From Pseudomonadota bacterium (lineage in GTDB: Bacteria > Pseudomonadota > Alphaproteobacteria > Thalassobaculales > Thalassobaculaceae): a stretch of DNA of 7,669 nt. Shown here piece after piece: positions 5,090-7,669 of this stretch (its first letter is position 1; every line of letters begins with the position of its first letter). The notes beneath the pieces were generated by a model that had not been told where the DNA came from, did no database searches, and was given only the letters and a program-made list of their open reading frames with translations. Location: the NCBI GenBank assembly GCA_027623845.1, contig JAQBUJ010000133.1, positions 1 to 7,669 on the forward strand, given 5' to 3'. A program made the position numbers and the translations under genes.

Positions 5090-5983
5090 TCAGGCCGCCT
5101 CGGCCGCCTGCGGCGTCGTCGGGCCGACACCGGCAACGGTGGTGCGGCGCATGTCCCTGGGCTCATCGGTATCCTTGAACGGGCGTACCCGGTGCAGGCA
5201 TTGCCGATTGTCCCAGATCACCAGATCGCCCACCGCCCATTCATGGGCATGGACGAATTCCGGCTGGGTCGCGTGCTCGGTCAATTCGCGGATGAAGTCG
5301 CGGGCCTCGGGCATGTGCCAACCAACGATGGTGCCGATATGGGCCGATAAATAGACCGATTTTCGCCCGGTGAAATCATTGGACCGCACCAGCGCTTGGC
5401 GGACCGGCGTGAAGGTTTTCAACTCCTCAGGCGTGAATCCGCCGAAGCCAAGCTGTCCGCGTGAATAGATCAGCGAATGTTCGGTTACCAGATCCTCTAT
5501 TTCCGCCTTGGTCTCGGCGTCAAGCGCATCATAGGCCGCCGGCATGAAGGCGAACTCGGTATTGCCGCCGGTCGCTGGTTTCGACCGACAGGACAGCAGC
5601 GAACATTTCGCCGGCGTCGAGCGGTACGAACTGTCCGAATGCCAGAGCCGATTGCCGAGATTGAACATCCGGCGGCGATCGTCCTTGGCCAGCACCTTGC
5701 CATGCTGATCAAGATTGCTGACGTCGCCGATCTGCACGCTCAGGCGCCGCTCCTCGGGCTTGGTCACGTTACCGCCGATCGCCAATTCAATCGCACCCAA
5801 ATTCCGAGTGAAGGTCAGCTGTTGTTCATCGGTGATGTCCTGGCCGTGAAAAACCAGCACGCCGAACCGGTCCAGCGCCTGATCAACCGCCGTCGCCTGA
5901 TCCGGGGTCAGCGGTTGGCGAAGATCGAGGCCGCTTATCTCGCCAACGAAATGCGGGTGAAGCTGTTTGATCGCAATGGACAT
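5090..5983 (-). CDS. TfdA/TauD-family Fe(II)/2-oxoglutarate dioxygenase, copy 2 (upstream)
   Basis: The product has 297 residues and aligns without gaps to the neighbouring copy, with about 220 of the first 290 positions identical (76%, hand count). The iron ligands are again His115, Asp117 (WHSDSSY) and His264 (DNRQCLHR), with Thr142 and RDMRR at 276-280, so both copies look active. Identity is uneven: about 56% over residues 31-100, about 86% over 101-180 and about 80% over 181-290. The divergent part corresponds to the region that shapes the substrate pocket in TauD-like folds, suggesting the two enzymes differ in substrate, stereochemistry or kinetics (inference). GGGAG lies nine bases before the ATG at 5983. 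The CoA-transferase gene ends 173 bases upstream, a gap long enough for its own promoter, though I see no clear one. Confidence 0.92.
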   Translation of the reverse strand: MSIAIKQLHPHFVGEISGLDLRQPLTPDQATAVDQALDRFGVLVFHGQDITDEQQLTFTRNLGAIELAIGGNVTKPEERRLSVQIGDVSNLDQHGKVLAKDDRRRMFNLGNRLWHSDSSYRSTPAKCSLLSCRSKPATGGNTEFAFMPAAYDALDAETKAEIEDLVTEHSLIYSRGQLGFGGFTPEELKTFTPVRQALVRSNDFTGRKSVYLSAHIGTIVGWHMPEARDFIRELTEHATQPEFVHAHEWAVGDLVIWDNRQCLHRVRPFKDTDEPRDMRRTTVAGVGPTTPQAAEAA

Positions 5984-6156
5984 GGGACGGGTCTCCCTGG
6001 GGGCGGTCCCGCGCGCTTGCCGGCCCCGCCATCATCACTATTCAACACCGAAGGCCGTAGAATACGCCGGTTTGGTTGGGTTGGTGAAGGGCCGAGGCGG
6101 GAATCGCCGCCGCGATGTCGGCAAATCTCAAATGGGATCGCGGCTCGGCTCGCCGC

Positions 6157-7353
6157 TCAGATCACCCCTGTTTCATGCAATCGGGCGAGTTCCTGGGGGT
6201 CGGTGCCGCAGATATCGCCGAGCAGCGTGTCGGTATGTTCGCCCAGCATCGGTGGGCGCTTGATATCCGCCGGCGAGGCGGAAAGTTTGATCGGGCAGCC
6301 GACCATCTTGTAGGTGCCGCGCGGCGGATAATCGAGGTCCATGATCATCCCTCGTTCCGCCAAGTGTGGATCTTCGAGGATCTCGGCGGTGTCCTGACAG
6401 GCGCCACAAGGCACGCCGGCGTCGCCAAGGATCTTCATCGCTTCGTATTTGGTCTTGGTCATCGTCCAGCTCTCGATGATCGCATTCAAGGCCTCGCGGT
6501 TTTCCCAACGCGCCTCGAAATTGTTGTAGCGCGGATCATCGATGATGTCGGGGCGTTCGATCGCGGTGCTGAACGCCGCCCACATCTGCTGCTGGGCCAA
6601 GACAAAGATATAGTCGTTGGGTCCGCCCGGCGCGCAGGGATAGGTCGAGCCGGGCACGTTCCGGCCGAGCTGATTGCCGGTGCGAGGCTGCACCCCGCCC
6701 AGGCGCTGATGGTCGCGCAGGCTGATCCGCATGATGTTGACCACGCTGTCCTGCATCGAGACTTCGACCTCCTGACCCTTGCCGGTCGTATGGCGCTGCT
6801 GCAGGGCGGCGAGGATGCCGATCGCCATATGCATGCCGGTGCCGGAATCGCCGATCGCCGGCCAGACAAAGGTTGGTGGGTTTTCCGGGAAGCCGGTGGC
6901 GCACATCGCGCCGCCCATGGCTTGGGCGACCGGCTCGAAACTCTTGAATCCGCTATAGGGCCCGTAGGTGCCGAAGCCCTTGATGGTGGCGTAGATCAGC
7001 CGTTCGTTGACCTTGGAGAGCACGTCATAGCCAAGGCCGAGGCGGTCGAGCGCACCGGGGCTGAAATTCTCGACCAGCACATCGGCCGACGCGATCACCT
7101 CCTTAAATAGCGCTTTGCCCTCATCGGTTTTCAGGTTGAGGGTCAGGCTTTGCTTATTGGCGTTGAGGATCAGAAAAAACAGACTGTCGCTGTCGGCTTT
7201 GTCCTTCATGTTGGTGCGGGCGACGTCACCCTTGCCCGGTTCCTCCAGCTTGATCACGTCGGCGCCAAGCCAGGCGAGCATTTGGGTGCAGGCGGGACCG
7301 GCCTGGTTGTGAGTCATGTCGATGACGCGAATACCGTCTAGGGCCTTGCCCAT
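6157..7353 (-). CDS. Family III (CaiB/BaiF) CoA-transferase, formyl-CoA transferase-like
   Basis: The product has 398 residues. Family III transferases form interlocked dimers and move CoA between carboxylic acids through an acyl-aspartyl intermediate. The predicted nucleophile is Asp169 in IGDSGTGMH, the same position as Asp169 of formyl-CoA transferase. Other signatures are the QAGPACTQMLAWLGADVIK start (17-35), VENFSPGALDRLGLGY (94-109), TGKGQEVEVSMQDSV (190-204), the NDYIFV strand (246-251) and PMLGEHTD (368-375). It resembles Frc from end to end, but a region near residues 222-235 is about 30 residues shorter and the glycine loop (GGGGQ) is absent. No oxalyl-CoA decarboxylase gene is nearby, so I do not call it oxalate-specific. 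GGGAG lies eight bases before the ATG at 7353. It starts 27 bases after the stop of the phytanoyl-CoA dioxygenase-family gene, an operon-like gap. Confidence 0.92.
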   Translation of the reverse strand: MGKALDGIRVIDMTHNQAGPACTQMLAWLGADVIKLEEPGKGDVARTNMKDKADSDSLFFLILNANKQSLTLNLKTDEGKALFKEVIASADVLVENFSPGALDRLGLGYDVLSKVNERLIYATIKGFGTYGPYSGFKSFEPVAQAMGGAMCATGFPENPPTFVWPAIGDSGTGMHMAIGILAALQQRHTTGKGQEVEVSMQDSVVNIMRISLRDHQRLGGVQPRTGNQLGRNVPGSTYPCAPGGPNDYIFVLAQQQMWAAFSTAIERPDIIDDPRYNNFEARWENREALNAIIESWTMTKTKYEAMKILGDAGVPCGACQDTAEILEDPHLAERGMIMDLDYPPRGTYKMVGCPIKLSASPADIKRPPMLGEHTDTLLGDICGTDPQELARLHETGVI

Positions 7354-7380
7354 GATGTCGTCTCCCTATCGCTGGTGCGA

Positions 7381-7669
7381 TCAGTTCAGGCGAAGCTCGC
7401 CCAATGCGGTCTTATTCGGATCGATGAAGTCGACGCTTGGATTGCCGGTTCGGCCATAGCCCCACCAGACCTTGAGACCGAACAGGGTCTTCAGCCGGTC
7501 TGAGGCATTGGCCAGTGTTTCACGGTCCAAGGCGACGGTGTAGTTGACCTGTGGGCGATATTGCGGGCCGCAGTAAGTCAGGATCATGGCCGTGCGATCG
7601 TCGTTCGTGCGGTTCTCGCCAGTGCCGTGCCAGACCCGGCCGTCGGTGATGATCGCGGTGCCGGCGGGG
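7381..7669 (-). CDS. Phytanoyl-CoA dioxygenase (PhyH) family protein, C-terminal part only
   Basis: The reading frame is open to the right edge, giving 95 C-terminal residues; the internal ATG at 7587 is not the start, because homology continues before it. The fragment begins PAGTAIITDGRVWHGTG, the strand and distal iron ligand of the PhyH fold. His14 of the fragment is the predicted Fe(II) ligand, and Arg25, eleven residues on, fits the 2-oxoglutarate-binding arginine, the same spacing as His264/Arg275 of human phytanoyl-CoA hydroxylase. The HxD part lies outside the window. Bacterial relatives hydroxylate CoA esters, ectoine and other small molecules; the substrate here is unknown. It ends 27 bases before the CoA-transferase gene and so probably heads, or lies within, the same transcript. 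Confidence 0.82.
   Translation of the reverse strand, partial: PAGTAIITDGRVWHGTGENRTNDDRTAMILTYCGPQYRPQVNYTVALDRETLANASDRLKTLFGLKVWWGYGRTGNPSVDFIDPNKTALGELRLN

Noticed and set aside
4470..6313. Two long plus-strand frames (294 and 278 residues) opposite the dioxygenase genes, which resemble each other
   Set aside because: Their similarity follows from the duplication of the genes on the other strand; they are shadows with no own motifs or ribosome-binding sites.
6115..7110. 331-residue plus-strand frame opposite the CoA-transferase gene
   Set aside because: It is antisense to a complete family III CoA-transferase and shows no domain of its own.
6157..7353. Calling the CoA-transferase frc with an oxalate-degradation role
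   Set aside because: The glycine loop is missing, the protein is shorter than Frc, and no oxalyl-CoA decarboxylase gene adjoins.

Overview
The window joins two unlike pieces of DNA. From about 1600 to the right end the sequence is GC-rich (roughly 60% or more by eye) and densely coding, with clear Shine-Dalgarno sites. Its catabolic enzyme families suggest a proteobacterium, most likely alphaproteobacterial (an inference from composition and gene content only). From 1 to about 1500 the DNA is much poorer in GC (about 37-40% in the first 300 bases, nearer 50% from 830 to 1470). It holds one partial gene, one protease remnant and about 770 bases of palindrome-rich non-coding sequence. It looks like acquired or decaying accessory DNA, or an assembly join.

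Layout, left to right: (1) the 5' part of a minus-strand gene for an exported protein of unknown function, running off the left edge; (2) a truncated trypsin-like serine protease that keeps the catalytic-serine motif but has lost the His and Asp half; (3) a non-coding stretch (831-1603) with a 71-base imperfect palindrome, a pair of 16-base direct repeats about 540 bases apart, a 92-base element with near-terminal inverted repeats, a 12-base tandem repeat and several hairpins; (4) a divergent pair, an aldo/keto reductase (minus) and a 3-hydroxyisobutyrate dehydrogenase-type oxidoreductase (plus); (5) a 63-residue two-helix membrane protein (minus); (6) a minus-strand catabolic cluster read right to left: a phytanoyl-CoA dioxygenase-family gene (3' part only), a family III CoA-transferase, and two tandem TfdA/TauD-type dioxygenases that are about 76% identical, closed by a strong hairpin terminator candidate.

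Taken together, the GC-rich part encodes three Fe(II)/2-oxoglutarate dioxygenases, one CoA-transferase and two NAD(P)-linked oxidoreductases. This is a plausible set for oxidatively opening a carboxylic acid or ether substrate, moving CoA onto an acid and oxidising or reducing the product. The substrate cannot be read from sequence. No regulator or transporter is visible in the window. The most unusual items are the recent-looking TfdA-like duplication, with its divergence concentrated in one N-terminal segment, and the repeat-rich non-coding stretch at the composition break.
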